From NCBI GenBank assembly GCA_027620495.1, contig JAQCEA010000017.1, positions 1 to 41,434 on the forward strand: a stretch of 41,434 nucleotides of DNA. Direction: 5' to 3'. The notes under the pieces are model-generated. The model did not search any database, was not told the origin of the DNA, and saw only the letters and a list, made by a program, of their open reading frames with translations. Shown piece after piece: positions 1-7,733 of this stretch (positions are counted from its first letter, which is position 1; the number at the start of each line of letters is the position of its first letter). Position numbers and translations under genes: made by a program. Origin of the DNA: Pseudomonadota bacterium. Its GTDB lineage: Bacteria; Pseudomonadota; Alphaproteobacteria; Puniceispirillales; Puniceispirillaceae.

Positions 1-101
1 GCCCCGGTCAGGAATTTCGCTTTCATGATATCCGGTTTCGGATCGTGAAACGCAAAGGTAACAGGCTGAAAACCATCAAGGTTGTCAAGCTCATGCATTA
101 A
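1..101 (+). CDS. C-terminal end of a CorC/HlyC-type transporter-associated domain protein (partial)
   Basis: An open frame enters from the left edge and ends with TAA at 99-101, giving 32 codons. The tail (PGQEFRFHDIRFRI, then basic residues and a short beta-like segment) resembles the last strand pair of the CorC/HlyC transporter-associated domain, which closes CBS-domain ion-transport or hemolysin-like proteins. Most of the gene lies outside the window, so the family call rests on this short pattern alone. It converges on the isomerase-like gene, with 36 bases between the stops and no clear terminator hairpin. Confidence 0.5.
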   Translation, partial: PGQEFRFHDIRFRIVKRKGNRLKTIKVVKLMH

Positions 102-137
102 TTTTACTGATATAATAGGCTATGATTTTTTGAAATA

Positions 138-944
138 TCAAGATCGTATAATGCTAAGTTGGTACTCTCTACCCTTCAACATATCCTCAAGAGAGCCAAA
201 TGCGTTCATATAATGACCTTTGTAACCCGTTGCCTCAACGAGATTAAACATTTTTTCCCAGTCGATAATACCAGTGCCCGGTTGCATATGTATTTCATAT
301 TCGCCGTTGTTATCAGCCATTCTTACTTCTCCCAACCGACTTGTAGGCCCATGCTTAACAAAGCCCTCAATTCCTTCGGGAACGAGAGTCGCGTGGTTTA
401 TCGTAAACGACCAGCCAAGATAAGGAGAGTCAATCCTTTCCATGAAATAATTTAATTCTTCAAGACTGTAGATAAAGTAATGAACCTCAGCTCTTTCTGG
501 TTCCCAATTGGTGTTTTCAAGCAGCAGCAAAACATCATTTTTTTCAGCATATTCTACTATTCTTTGCAAACGCTCTAATGCGGCTTCCCGCCGTATCTTG
601 TAATCATCAGTAAAATGGTAACCTGCATGAACGACAATCCAATTGGCGTTGAGTCGAGATGCAGCATCCACATATGCTTTGAGATAGCTGTCTACTGCTT
701 CGCCAACAAAAGGTGAGAACTCCGCTACATTGACTGATGATAGAGTGTGTAAGCCCAAAACAATATTTTCATGCTCGCAATTAAGTTTGATATTCTCGCA
801 GCGCGCGTCATTGAAAGAGTAGAGAGAGTTTGGCTCCACATCAATTTGGCAATCAATATATTTCACGTCATTTTTGGATGCCCAAACTATCGCATCTTCT
901 ACTGAGAGCTTCCGGCCTACATCCACACCAATTCTAGTCTTCAT
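138..944 (-). CDS. Sugar phosphate isomerase/epimerase-like TIM-barrel protein
   Basis: This 268-residue protein has the look of the xylose-isomerase-like / AP-endonuclease-2 TIM-barrel family. It has an acidic metal-binding pattern: VHAGYH near residue 105, LLENTNWEPE near 140, a histidine in FTINHATL, and EVRMADNNGE followed by HMQPGTGIIDW near the end. Such enzymes isomerise or epimerise sugars and sugar derivatives with a divalent metal. The substrate cannot be read from sequence. It is the last gene of the TRAP-transporter run, 28 bases after dctM, so it probably acts on the imported acid or sugar. The ATG at 944 has an AGGA motif about 10 bases upstream. The DNA is AT-rich like the rest of the island. 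Confidence 0.75.
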   Translation of the reverse strand: MKTRIGVDVGRKLSVEDAIVWASKNDVKYIDCQIDVEPNSLYSFNDARCENIKLNCEHENIVLGLHTLSSVNVAEFSPFVGEAVDSYLKAYVDAASRLNANWIVVHAGYHFTDDYKIRREAALERLQRIVEYAEKNDVLLLLENTNWEPERAEVHYFIYSLEELNYFMERIDSPYLGWSFTINHATLVPEGIEGFVKHGPTSRLGEVRMADNNGEYEIHMQPGTGIIDWEKMFNLVEATGYKGHYMNAFGSLEDMLKGREYQLSIIRS

Positions 945-972
945 TGAAAAAATTCCTCATGTCATTTGACTT

Positions 973-2259
973 TTATCTGGCTATTGTGGGCAGCCATGTT
1001 GCTATTTCTGGCACTGCAATCAAAATAAGCAAAAACACAATGATGCCGATGAAAAATGGCGTATTCGCCTTTAGCACTCGGATTTGGTCTACATTGGCGA
1101 TTCTGCCAGCGACTATAAGCGCGATAGCCATCGGTGGTGTAACCTGCCCAATAACTACTGCAATTACCATAAGCACACCGAAATGAATCAAGTCTACATT
1201 GAACGTTATGAGCGTAGGAAGAATAATCGGCAAAAGCACTGGAATAAGCGGATCTAATATCATACCAGCTAGAATGGCGAGAAAAATTAGTGCAAAAATC
1301 CTCAAATACTCACTGTCCATAACAACGACTGCATCAATTATTTTCACGAGAAACTCAGGCACGTGTGCATTCGTAAGCCCAGCTCCAAGTGCAAAAGACA
1401 GGCCAACAATGATAAGTAGCTCCCCAGACATCTGAACTGAGTTGACTAAAACTCTGTATAGCGCAGAAACAGTTAATGATCTGAATATAAAAGCCGAAAT
1501 AAAAAATGCATACACAACAGCAAAAGCCCCAGCCTCCGAAGGCGTGAAAATGCCGAGGACCATTCCACCTACAATAATTAGAGGCACACCAAAGGCCAAA
1601 ACCGCTCGCTTCCCCGAGCGCCAAACATCACCAAGCCGAAAAACTGAGAACGGTAGCCAACCTCTCTTTCTCGCCAAATATGCGACTATAAGCATCTGGC
1701 TAAGACCAAGAAGGAGACCAGGAATCAACCCCGCCAAAAAAAGTGCGCCAAGTGAAACACCGGTTACTGCAGAATATAGTATCATTGGCGAACTGGGTGG
1801 AATCATTGGGCCGATACCAGCAGAAGAGGCAGTCAAAGCGGCAGAGAAGTCAGCTGGATATTTCGCTTCTTTCATCGCTGGTATAACTATCGAGCCCGTA
1901 CCCGCCAAATCAGCAGTGGAGGAACCTATCATACCACCAAAAAACATACTTGTTACGACGTTGACATGCGCAAGCCCCCCTCGCAAGGAACCAACAAGCG
2001 CGCGCGCAAAATCGAATAATCTGCCGGAAATCCCGCCTGCATTCATCAGCCCTCCAGCCAACACAAACAATGGCAAAGCAATTAGAACAAACCGTCCCAT
2101 ACCCGACATCATTGTTTGAGGCAAACTGATCGCCCAAGCATCGGAGAAATAAATCCCTGAAAAAACGCCGGCCATAACTGCCACCAGCATTGGCACTCGA
2201 AAAACCAACAGAAGACAAATCAAGAAAATTGAGATACCCGCGCCAAGGAGAGGTGTCAT
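973..2259 (-). CDS. dctM: TRAP transporter large permease, DctM family
   Basis: This 428-residue polytopic membrane protein has about 12 hydrophobic segments typical of DctM, the ion-coupled translocation subunit of TRAP transporters. Family features include the TPLLGAGIS-like N-terminus, GRFVLIALPLFVLAGGLM, GSSTADLAGTGSIVIPAM and the proline-rich LDPLIPVLLPIILPTL and GQVTPPMA regions. The frame is open further upstream, but the ATG at 2259 is chosen because it starts at the canonical DctM N-terminus. It also overlaps the dctQ stop as ATGA, a standard translational coupling. The upstream extension would lie inside dctQ and is cysteine/arginine-rich, so it is not coding. It works with the preceding DctQ and DctP to import a small acid. 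Confidence 0.93.
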   Translation of the reverse strand: MTPLLGAGISIFLICLLLVFRVPMLVAVMAGVFSGIYFSDAWAISLPQTMMSGMGRFVLIALPLFVLAGGLMNAGGISGRLFDFARALVGSLRGGLAHVNVVTSMFFGGMIGSSTADLAGTGSIVIPAMKEAKYPADFSAALTASSAGIGPMIPPSSPMILYSAVTGVSLGALFLAGLIPGLLLGLSQMLIVAYLARKRGWLPFSVFRLGDVWRSGKRAVLAFGVPLIIVGGMVLGIFTPSEAGAFAVVYAFFISAFIFRSLTVSALYRVLVNSVQMSGELLIIVGLSFALGAGLTNAHVPEFLVKIIDAVVVMDSEYLRIFALIFLAILAGMILDPLIPVLLPIILPTLITFNVDLIHFGVLMVIAVVIGQVTPPMAIALIVAGRIANVDQIRVLKANTPFFIGIIVFLLILIAVPEIATWLPTIAR

Positions 2260-2819
2260 TTTTTTTCTCCACCGACTTTTTCTAACGAGTATTTCTGCCG
2301 CCAAAATCGAAAAAATTCGGCGAAATAGGCCATTGCAGCACCAGCCATCCCCCAAACCAACGCAGATGTGGAGAACCCAACAGGCAAACCAACATATAAT
2401 GCTTCATCACCGCCAAAAAGAAAGACAAACTCCAGCGAAACGATCGCCATACTTATTAAGATTAGTATGTTGAGCAAGTAACCAAAACAAGCAATTAACG
2501 GCTGATAACTCTCAGGAATTTTCTCAAAAAAATAATCAATCTTGATCATTGTACCTCGACGCACTGACAAAAAAACCCCTGTCATAGCAAGCCAAGGCAT
2601 CGACATCTGAACTAACTCTTCGGCCCAAGAGAAGCTAAAATTCAAAGCATAACGGCTAAAAGCGTTTGCAAAAATAACAACAACAATCATTACCAGTACT
2701 GAAACTCCAACAGCCTCAACTAACCGGTTAACCAATTTGTCCAAGAAGCTAGCATTTTCATCCGGATCAGCAAGCTCAAGTCTTTTGGTAGCCTCCCCAA
2801 TTTTTTCAGACAAATTCAT
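2256..2819 (-). CDS. dctQ: TRAP transporter small permease, DctQ family
   Basis: This 187-residue protein has four predicted transmembrane segments, starting around VEAVGVSVLVMIVVVIF. It carries the DctQ signature of FSRYALNFSFSWAEEL, then a tract ending GVFLSVRRG. DctQ pairs with DctM to form the membrane unit of a TRAP transporter. The ATG at 2819 is preferred over the in-frame TTG at 2822, with a GAGG motif about 10 bases upstream. The stop overlaps the dctM start by four bases. A stem-loop separates it from dctP upstream, a common arrangement for keeping permease levels below those of the binding protein. Confidence 0.9.
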   Translation of the reverse strand: MNLSEKIGEATKRLELADPDENASFLDKLVNRLVEAVGVSVLVMIVVVIFANAFSRYALNFSFSWAEELVQMSMPWLAMTGVFLSVRRGTMIKIDYFFEKIPESYQPLIACFGYLLNILILISMAIVSLEFVFLFGGDEALYVGLPVGFSTSALVWGMAGAAMAYFAEFFRFWRQKYSLEKVGGEKK

Positions 2820-2871
2820 CAAAAAAAGCCCTCAAAGCTGCTCAAATGTTTACACCAGAAAATAAATACAA

Positions 2872-2893
2872 GCAGCGCCTCTAAAGGCGCTGC
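2872..2893 (-). terminator. Intra-operon stem-loop after dctP (attenuator or mRNA stabiliser)
   Basis: A perfect 9-bp inverted repeat (GCAGCGCCT / AGGCGCTGC) with a 4-base loop lies 12 bases past the dctP stop. On the transcribed strand it is followed by a T-rich stretch. Partial termination or 3' protection of the dctP message is the likely effect, giving more binding protein than permease. Confidence 0.65.
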
Positions 2894-2904
2894 AATACAT
2901 TTTT

Positions 2905-3894
2905 CTAGTTTGCTGCCGCAGCAACAAATTTTGCGGTAAAGTCTGGCCCAGCGATTTCGCCTATTTTTTCAGCTATGGGTATTGCCGCAGTCTGGAACGC
3001 TGCTGAGTCAATGTTGTTGAACTTGACGTTGGGCGCTTCTTTACGGATTTTTTCTTCGAGAGTGGCATCATTCCTTTCACCATAATCTCTGCTCATTTGA
3101 ACCGCTTTTCTGGCCGCACGATTGACCTTTTCCTTTTGGTCTGCAGTAAGCGCATTGTAACGCTTCAGGTTCATAACAAAAGTTATAGGCGTGTATACAT
3201 GACGTGAAACGGAGATATATTTTTGGACCTCGTACCATGATTTACTAACGATATTTCCATATGGATTTTCTTGACCATCAATGACACCCTGCTGGAGTGC
3301 CAAATATATTTCTCCCATATTCATCTTAATCGGAGAAGCACCAAGCATTTCAAACGATAAAATCCGTGTTTTACTCCCTGGCGTGCGTAGCTTCAGGCCT
3401 TTAAGATCATCAGGCTTCACAATTGGACGAACATTGTTAGTTATTTGACGAAATCCAATTTCGCCAAACCCCAGCACTTTTAAACCAGCATTACTCTGGA
3501 ACGACTTGTCTAGTTCTTCGCCTATCGGCCCATCCAAAAGCTTTGAGACCTGTTCTCTTGAGGAAAATAAAAATGGTATATCAAACACAGCAAATTTTTT
3601 ATCTAGTTGCACAGCATCTGAGCCAATTGGAATCACATCCAACTGGCCGGTCCTTACTTGCTGCATGTGGACAATTTCGTCACCAAGAGTGCCGCTGTCA
3701 AAATATTCAATTGCAACGGAGTCACCCATTTCTGCCTTTAAAGCATCCCGAAAAGACGCAAGCATATATTGAGTTGAGGCGCCTGGTGTGCTCTCAACAG
3801 ACATTCTAATCTTGAGCGCTTCGGCATTTGCTCCAGTTGCCCAAATAAATGATGTTAAAACTGCTGAGACCAGTATGTTTTTGTGTATGCGCAT
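2905..3894 (-). CDS. dctP: TRAP transporter periplasmic solute-binding protein, DctP family
   Basis: This 329-residue protein has a cleavable signal peptide (ending about ATGANA) followed by a DctP fold. The family arginine region is KGLKLRTPGSK, where the arginine normally pairs with the ligand carboxylate. Other family marks are MNMGEIYLALQQGVIDGQENP and a C-terminal helical tail. The protein binds the transported organic acid in the periplasm and delivers it to DctQM. The ligand cannot be assigned; the neighbouring enolase-superfamily and isomerase-like genes hint at a sugar acid or related hydroxyacid. A strong ribosome site (GGGAGGA) stands about eight bases before the ATG. Its own promoter region, with complementary repeats, lies at 3921-3966. 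Confidence 0.92.
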   Translation of the reverse strand: MRIHKNILVSAVLTSFIWATGANAEALKIRMSVESTPGASTQYMLASFRDALKAEMGDSVAIEYFDSGTLGDEIVHMQQVRTGQLDVIPIGSDAVQLDKKFAVFDIPFLFSSREQVSKLLDGPIGEELDKSFQSNAGLKVLGFGEIGFRQITNNVRPIVKPDDLKGLKLRTPGSKTRILSFEMLGASPIKMNMGEIYLALQQGVIDGQENPYGNIVSKSWYEVQKYISVSRHVYTPITFVMNLKRYNALTADQKEKVNRAARKAVQMSRDYGERNDATLEEKIRKEAPNVKFNNIDSAAFQTAAIPIAEKIGEIAGPDFTAKFVAAAAN

Positions 3895-3920
3895 TTTTAA
3901 TTCCTCCCAAAATTAAACTT

Positions 3921-3966
3921 ACATTTTCATACTCCCCTATTGTGTGCGAAAATGTCAACGGAGTAT
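3921..3966 (-). promoter_or_regulatory. dctP promoter region with interleaved complementary segments
   Basis: On the minus strand, TTGACA (3953-3958) is followed 18 bases later by GAGTAT (3929-3934), a plausible sigma-70 promoter with a good -35 and weak -10. Two segment pairs overlap it: ACATTTTC (3921-3928) with GAAAATGT (3948-3955), and ATACTCC (3929-3935) with GGAGTAT (3960-3966). They interleave in an a-b-a'-b' order. They could be operator half-sites or mutually exclusive hairpins. The promoter call is moderate and the regulatory role is inferred. Confidence 0.45.
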
Positions 3967-3986
3967 AAAGTTGGGTGGGTGAATTT

Positions 3987-4796
3987 TTAAACTTTTGACA
4001 CGGCCACGACGATATGCGCCTGCGTTGGCAGTGAAACACCATTAGTGCTCGAATATTTAGAGAGTAGCTCTTCTACCATTTCAAAAAATTTTTCATATGT
4101 ATTTGGGTCTAATTGTGAAATGGCATGTCTTGTGGCCGGGGCTCCAGCCGCCACACCTGAAACAAACTCCTTTACAGAATTAAAGCTGATAATTTTTTGC
4201 TCTGTGTAAAATTTTTCAATGGCAAAACCCGAACTCATAAAAACATCTCTCAACGTATCGGGTGAGCCTAACGAAAATGGTTTTAGCGCAGGTTGGTATC
4301 CGAGCTTTTCAAGCGCTGAAGCTATCGCAAAATGCCCCTTATTTTCCTCGATTCCAGCCCATGCACTTCCAACTACGCGCCCCCCAGGCTTTAGCGCAAC
4401 TAGAACATCTCTGAGCACTTTTTTGGGATCTTTTAAAAAATTGGGACCCTGAAGCAAAGTGCACAAATCTAATTGATTGGGGCTCAGGATCAACGCCTCT
4501 GCTCCACAATCATACCATTCAACTCTTGCTTTATGATCATCATCAATGTCTGCAAAAAGCTCTTTGGCAACACTTATCATAGCAGGGTCATTGTCAACGG
4601 AAATTATTTTGCCCAATTTCCCGACCAAAGAGGACATAAGCCTCAGTCCAATGCCTGTTCCGCAAGCAAGGTCAAGTACAACTTCTCCAGATAGTGGATT
4701 AGCGATCTCTACAGCGCGCTTTGCCCACGGCTCAAATACAGTTTTTACCAAAGCTTCCTCATAGGCTCGGGCAGCAATCAAACTAGATTCCAACAT
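3987..4796 (-). CDS. Class I SAM-dependent methyltransferase
   Basis: This 269-residue protein has the Rossmann methyltransferase motifs in order: motif I LDLACGTGIG (residues 41-50), an acidic post-I residue in ISVDND, a post-II region around LDLCTLLQGPNFL, and motif III-like ALKPGGRVVGSAW. It resembles the UbiE/Methyltransf_11 group of small-molecule methyltransferases. The substrate is unknown. The ATG at 4796 is chosen over GTG 4802 because a GGAG motif sits seven bases before it. It lies 18 bases after the enolase-superfamily gene and is probably co-transcribed, while dctP downstream has its own promoter. A methyltransferase is unusual in a TRAP catabolic cassette. Confidence 0.85.
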   Translation of the reverse strand: MLESSLIAARAYEEALVKTVFEPWAKRAVEIANPLSGEVVLDLACGTGIGLRLMSSLVGKLGKIISVDNDPAMISVAKELFADIDDDHKARVEWYDCGAEALILSPNQLDLCTLLQGPNFLKDPKKVLRDVLVALKPGGRVVGSAWAGIEENKGHFAIASALEKLGYQPALKPFSLGSPDTLRDVFMSSGFAIEKFYTEQKIISFNSVKEFVSGVAAGAPATRHAISQLDPNTYEKFFEMVEELLSKYSSTNGVSLPTQAHIVVAVSKV

Positions 4797-4814
4797 ATGC
4801 ACACTCCATAATTT

Positions 4815-5951
4815 TCAATACGACAAATCTACCCTGTAGCGTTCTACTTGATCCCAATTAACTGCCAAACCTAGCCCCAACCCTTCGGGAATTGTTATAA
4901 AACCCTTATTACAATATGGGCTCTCCAGTAACAGATTATCAGCGAGTCCAAGGGGCTCCATGGATCCAATTTCGTGAGGACTAATAATATCTGGAAAAAG
5001 CATGGCGAGGTGTGCTTCAGCAACAGCAGCCAAACCTGTCTCAAAAACATGTCCCAAAACGGCCCTCTTGCCTGCAGCAGAGAGCATTGAAACTATTTGA
5101 GCTGCTCCATCAAGCCCATGCTTTGTAACCTTTACTTTCACACGATCAGCCGCATTTAGACGAATAATATTCATCGCATCAAATGGAGACGAAACCATGT
5201 CATCTGTCATTATGGGTACATGAACAGACTTTCTAACCTCACTCATCCCCAGAATATCGTATCTGGAAATAGGTTGCTCTACATGATCTATATTCAGGCG
5301 CTCTATCTTATTTATAAATTTAATGGCTTCTTCCGGTGAGTAGTGATCATTGGCATCAACACGAATACTCACACTATCTCCAACTGCCTCACGAACGCAT
5401 CTAACTCTCTCAAAGTCTGAACTCACATCCTTGCCTACTTTTATCTTCAAAGTGCTAAAGCCAAGGTCACTCAGTTGTCTTGCACGTGTGGCCATTTGAT
5501 CTGGATGCATTATGCCAATCACTGTACCGATGACGGGAACCTTAGGATCCTGACCATGCGCACCAAGCATTGACAAGCACGAAATACCTAAAGCTTTTGC
5601 TCGAAGGTCGTGCAATGCGACATCCAGTCCAGCCTTGGTCCATACCTTTCCCTTAATCCGCTCGTTAATTACTCTTCGAGCTGAGAGTGTATCTTCTGAA
5701 GATATGCCAATCAGCGAGCTTTGAATTACCGCATTCAATGCACCGTATATCTCGTGCTGAATTTCCTCCGGCTTTCCTGGTGGCGCGCAAACAATTTCCG
5801 CCACACCATCAACATTTGGATCTTCCGTGATAATTCTAATAATGATTGATTTGTGCGTGCTTGTTTGTCCTTCCGAAATAGCAAACTCTCTTTTGCCCCT
5901 AATTTCTATTGGAATTGCCTCAACGCCAAGAATTGTCGGATATGTCGTCAT
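4815..5951 (-). CDS. Enolase-superfamily enzyme, muconate-lactonizing (MLE) subgroup
   Basis: This 378-residue protein has the complete MLE-subgroup active site: the KxK pair K169/K171 in TLKIKVG, metal ligands D199 (RVDAN), E225 (EQP) and D250 (TDD), and the opposite lysine K277 (KVTKHG). That layout supports proton abstraction alpha to a carboxylate in cycloisomerases, dipeptide epimerases or related racemases. The lysine pattern argues against the mandelate-racemase/sugar-acid dehydratase type, which has KxR/H and a histidine. The exact substrate is not inferable. It is the first gene of the island's minus-strand run and probably acts on the acid taken up by the TRAP system. The ATG at 5951 follows GGAGT at about 10 bases. 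Confidence 0.85.
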   Translation of the reverse strand: MTTYPTILGVEAIPIEIRGKREFAISEGQTSTHKSIIIRIITEDPNVDGVAEIVCAPPGKPEEIQHEIYGALNAVIQSSLIGISSEDTLSARRVINERIKGKVWTKAGLDVALHDLRAKALGISCLSMLGAHGQDPKVPVIGTVIGIMHPDQMATRARQLSDLGFSTLKIKVGKDVSSDFERVRCVREAVGDSVSIRVDANDHYSPEEAIKFINKIERLNIDHVEQPISRYDILGMSEVRKSVHVPIMTDDMVSSPFDAMNIIRLNAADRVKVKVTKHGLDGAAQIVSMLSAAGKRAVLGHVFETGLAAVAEAHLAMLFPDIISPHEIGSMEPLGLADNLLLESPYCNKGFITIPEGLGLGLAVNWDQVERYRVDLSY

Positions 5952-5967
5952 AGTAGTGTAACTCCAT

Positions 5968-5982
5968 CAATCGATCAGATTG
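5968..5982. promoter_or_regulatory. Inverted repeat upstream of the MLE-type gene (possible operator)
   Basis: A perfect 5-bp inverted repeat (CAATC-GATCA-GATTG) lies 17-31 bases before the island's first start codon, just upstream of its ribosome site. The position fits an operator or 5'-leader element. The repeat is short, so chance is possible. Confidence 0.25.
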
Positions 5983-6097
5983 TTAATCAGTAAACTGTCG
6001 GCCATTTAAGGTGCAAATTATAAATAATGATAGCGTGTGAATGCTGTCTAAGCCCTTTTTTATGAGAATGATCCAGATGAAAGTCTTCATGATTGTG

Positions 6098-6419
6098 CTA
6101 TATGATTTCAGTCTTTCTCGCTGACCAGAATTTAACTACCATTAATCCAATCAGGATCAGCATTAATTGAACCAAAAAAGTATGAAACGTTCCAAGGGTG
6201 ACCATAGGCTGTCATTTTTAGCTTAAATATAGTGCCAAGTACAATTGCGGCGTTTGCCCCGGCTAAATTATAAGCAAACAAGCCAATAGCAACAGTTGCC
6301 ATAGCTGTTCCGATGAGCGAGATGATTTGAGCAAAAAATAGATTGCGGTCTGTTTTGTCAGACAGAACAGTACAGAATTGCATTTTGATTATTCGATTGC
6401 TACTTGGGCGAATTCCCAA
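6098..6419 (-). pseudogene. Decayed MFS transporter (N-terminal and C-terminal remnants only)
   Basis: The first about 70 codons read as the start of an MFS_3-type exporter: LLxxxxxRNLFFAQIISLIGT, a glycine-rich first helix, then LAGANAAIVLGTIFKLKM. The frame then meets unrelated sequence and stops after 95 codons. In another frame, from about 6208 to the TAG at 6098-6100, a hydrophobic helix followed by a basic tail (LMLILIGLMVVKFWSARKTE) looks like the C-terminal membrane segment of the same protein. The simplest reading is a large internal deletion that fused the two ends out of frame. It marks the border between the AT-rich island and the GC-richer DNA. Confidence 0.6.
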
Positions 6420-6446
6420 TGCGATGAGGGAACAAATTAAAGGCTA

Positions 6447-7619
6447 CTATTTGTCATTTAGCAAGCTCATGGCGGCATCAACGCCGCCCTTTTGATGCGG
6501 GATGTCAGCGAGCGACAGCCCCATCTCAACACCGCTTAACGTACCAAGCAACATCAGATCATTAAAGTCCCCAAGATGCCCAATACGAAATACTTTACCA
6601 GCTAGTTTTGACAGGCCATTGCCAAGCGACATATTGAATTTTTTTAACACGCCTGCCCGGAACGCGTCGGCATCATGCCCATCGGGCAGTAAAACAGCCG
6701 TCAATGAGCTAGAAAAATCACGCGGTTCCTGACACAAAACTTCGAGTCCCCATGCCTGGACCGCACGGCGGGTAGCAGCCGCATGTCGGTCATGCCGGGC
6801 AAATACCGCGTCAAGGCCTTCTTCATGCAGCATAGCAATCGCTTCAGCCAGCCCATACAACAGATTAGTTGCTGGCGTATAGGGAAACGCCCCATCAGCA
6901 TTCGCCGCAATCTGTTCAGACCAATCCCAATAAGACCGCCGCATCCCAGACGCGCGCGACACAGACAGGGCTTTTCCAGACACGGCGTTGAAAGACAAGC
7001 CTGGGGGCAACATCAAACCTTTTTGCGACCCAGACACGGTCACATCCACGCCCCATTCATCATGCCTAAAATCAATCGATGCCAGAGATGAAATCGTATC
7101 AACAAGTAATAATGCGTCATGGCCCACAGCATCGATGGCCGCACGCACCTCGGAAATGGCAGAGGTCGATCCGGTAGATGTTTCGTTATGGACCACACAT
7201 ACAGCTTTAATTTTTCCGTCAGCATCCGCCCGCAATCGGTCTTCAACAGCTTGCGGGTCAACCCCGCGCCGCCAGTCGGTCGCCAAAAATTCAGTCTCTA
7301 GCCCCAGCTTTGTCGCCATTTTGTGCCATAATGTTGCGAAATGACCAGTTTCCACCATCAACACCAAGTCCCCTTCATTAAGGACATTTACCAACGCTGC
7401 TTCCCACGCACCTGTACCTGACGCCGGATAAATCACTACAGGGCTGGCGGTTTTGAAAATCGTTTTCATGCCGTCCAAGCATTTTTTGCCAATCGCGGCG
7501 AATTGCGGCCCACGGTGATCAATGGTTGGATAATCCATCGCCCGCAACACCCGGTCCGGCACATTGGTTGGACCCGGAATTTGCAAAAAATGACGCCCAG
7601 CGGCATGCGGTACAGACAT
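6447..7619 (-). CDS. PLP-dependent aminotransferase, serine/alanine/aspartate-glyoxylate type (class V)
   Basis: This 390-residue class V aminotransferase opens with the family's GRHFLQIPGPTNVP segment. PLP-binding features are ASGTGAWEAAL (about 66-76), D174 in LVDTISSLAS and the Schiff-base lysine K200 in SGSQKG. The family transfers an amino group to glyoxylate, giving glycine, with serine, alanine or aspartate as donor; closely similar proteins include SgaA and the BhcA enzyme of the beta-hydroxyaspartate cycle. The donor cannot be decided here. It is divergent from a GlcD/GlcF-like 2-hydroxyacid dehydrogenase, which fits a glycolate to glyoxylate to glycine route. GGGAGG lies seven bases before the ATG. 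Confidence 0.87.
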   Translation of the reverse strand: MSVPHAAGRHFLQIPGPTNVPDRVLRAMDYPTIDHRGPQFAAIGKKCLDGMKTIFKTASPVVIYPASGTGAWEAALVNVLNEGDLVLMVETGHFATLWHKMATKLGLETEFLATDWRRGVDPQAVEDRLRADADGKIKAVCVVHNETSTGSTSAISEVRAAIDAVGHDALLLVDTISSLASIDFRHDEWGVDVTVSGSQKGLMLPPGLSFNAVSGKALSVSRASGMRRSYWDWSEQIAANADGAFPYTPATNLLYGLAEAIAMLHEEGLDAVFARHDRHAAATRRAVQAWGLEVLCQEPRDFSSSLTAVLLPDGHDADAFRAGVLKKFNMSLGNGLSKLAGKVFRIGHLGDFNDLMLLGTLSGVEMGLSLADIPHQKGGVDAAMSLLNDK

Positions 7620-7698
7620 GAAAATTGCCTCCCATCATTGGCATAAAAATCTAGCATTGCGCTATTTTGTTTTAACTCTATTGTGCAAAACGAGCATA

Positions 7699-7727
7699 CT
7701 GTATATTTACAGAACATTATTGTATAC
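7699..7727. promoter_or_regulatory. Operator-like repeats between the aminotransferase and dehydrogenase genes
   Basis: The divergent intergenic region holds a perfect inverted repeat, CTGTA-TATT-TACAG (7699-7712), and a TTGTATAC motif (7720-7727) just before the dehydrogenase start. AT-rich palindromes of this sort, including GTATAC-type cores, are typical targets of GntR/FCD regulators, and one is encoded downstream at 10719. The link to that regulator is an inference. Confidence 0.45.
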
Positions 7728-7733
7728 TAGAAA

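Noticed and set aside
1442-2119. 225-codon plus-strand open frame antisense to dctM
   Set aside because: It is a proline/serine-rich shadow of a well-supported permease gene, with no domain or ribosome site.
3921-3966. SAM-II-like pseudoknot riboswitch before dctP
   Set aside because: The pairing order is pseudoknot-like, but one connecting loop would have no bases, which is sterically poor, and the segments overlap a promoter. Kept only as a regulatory repeat.
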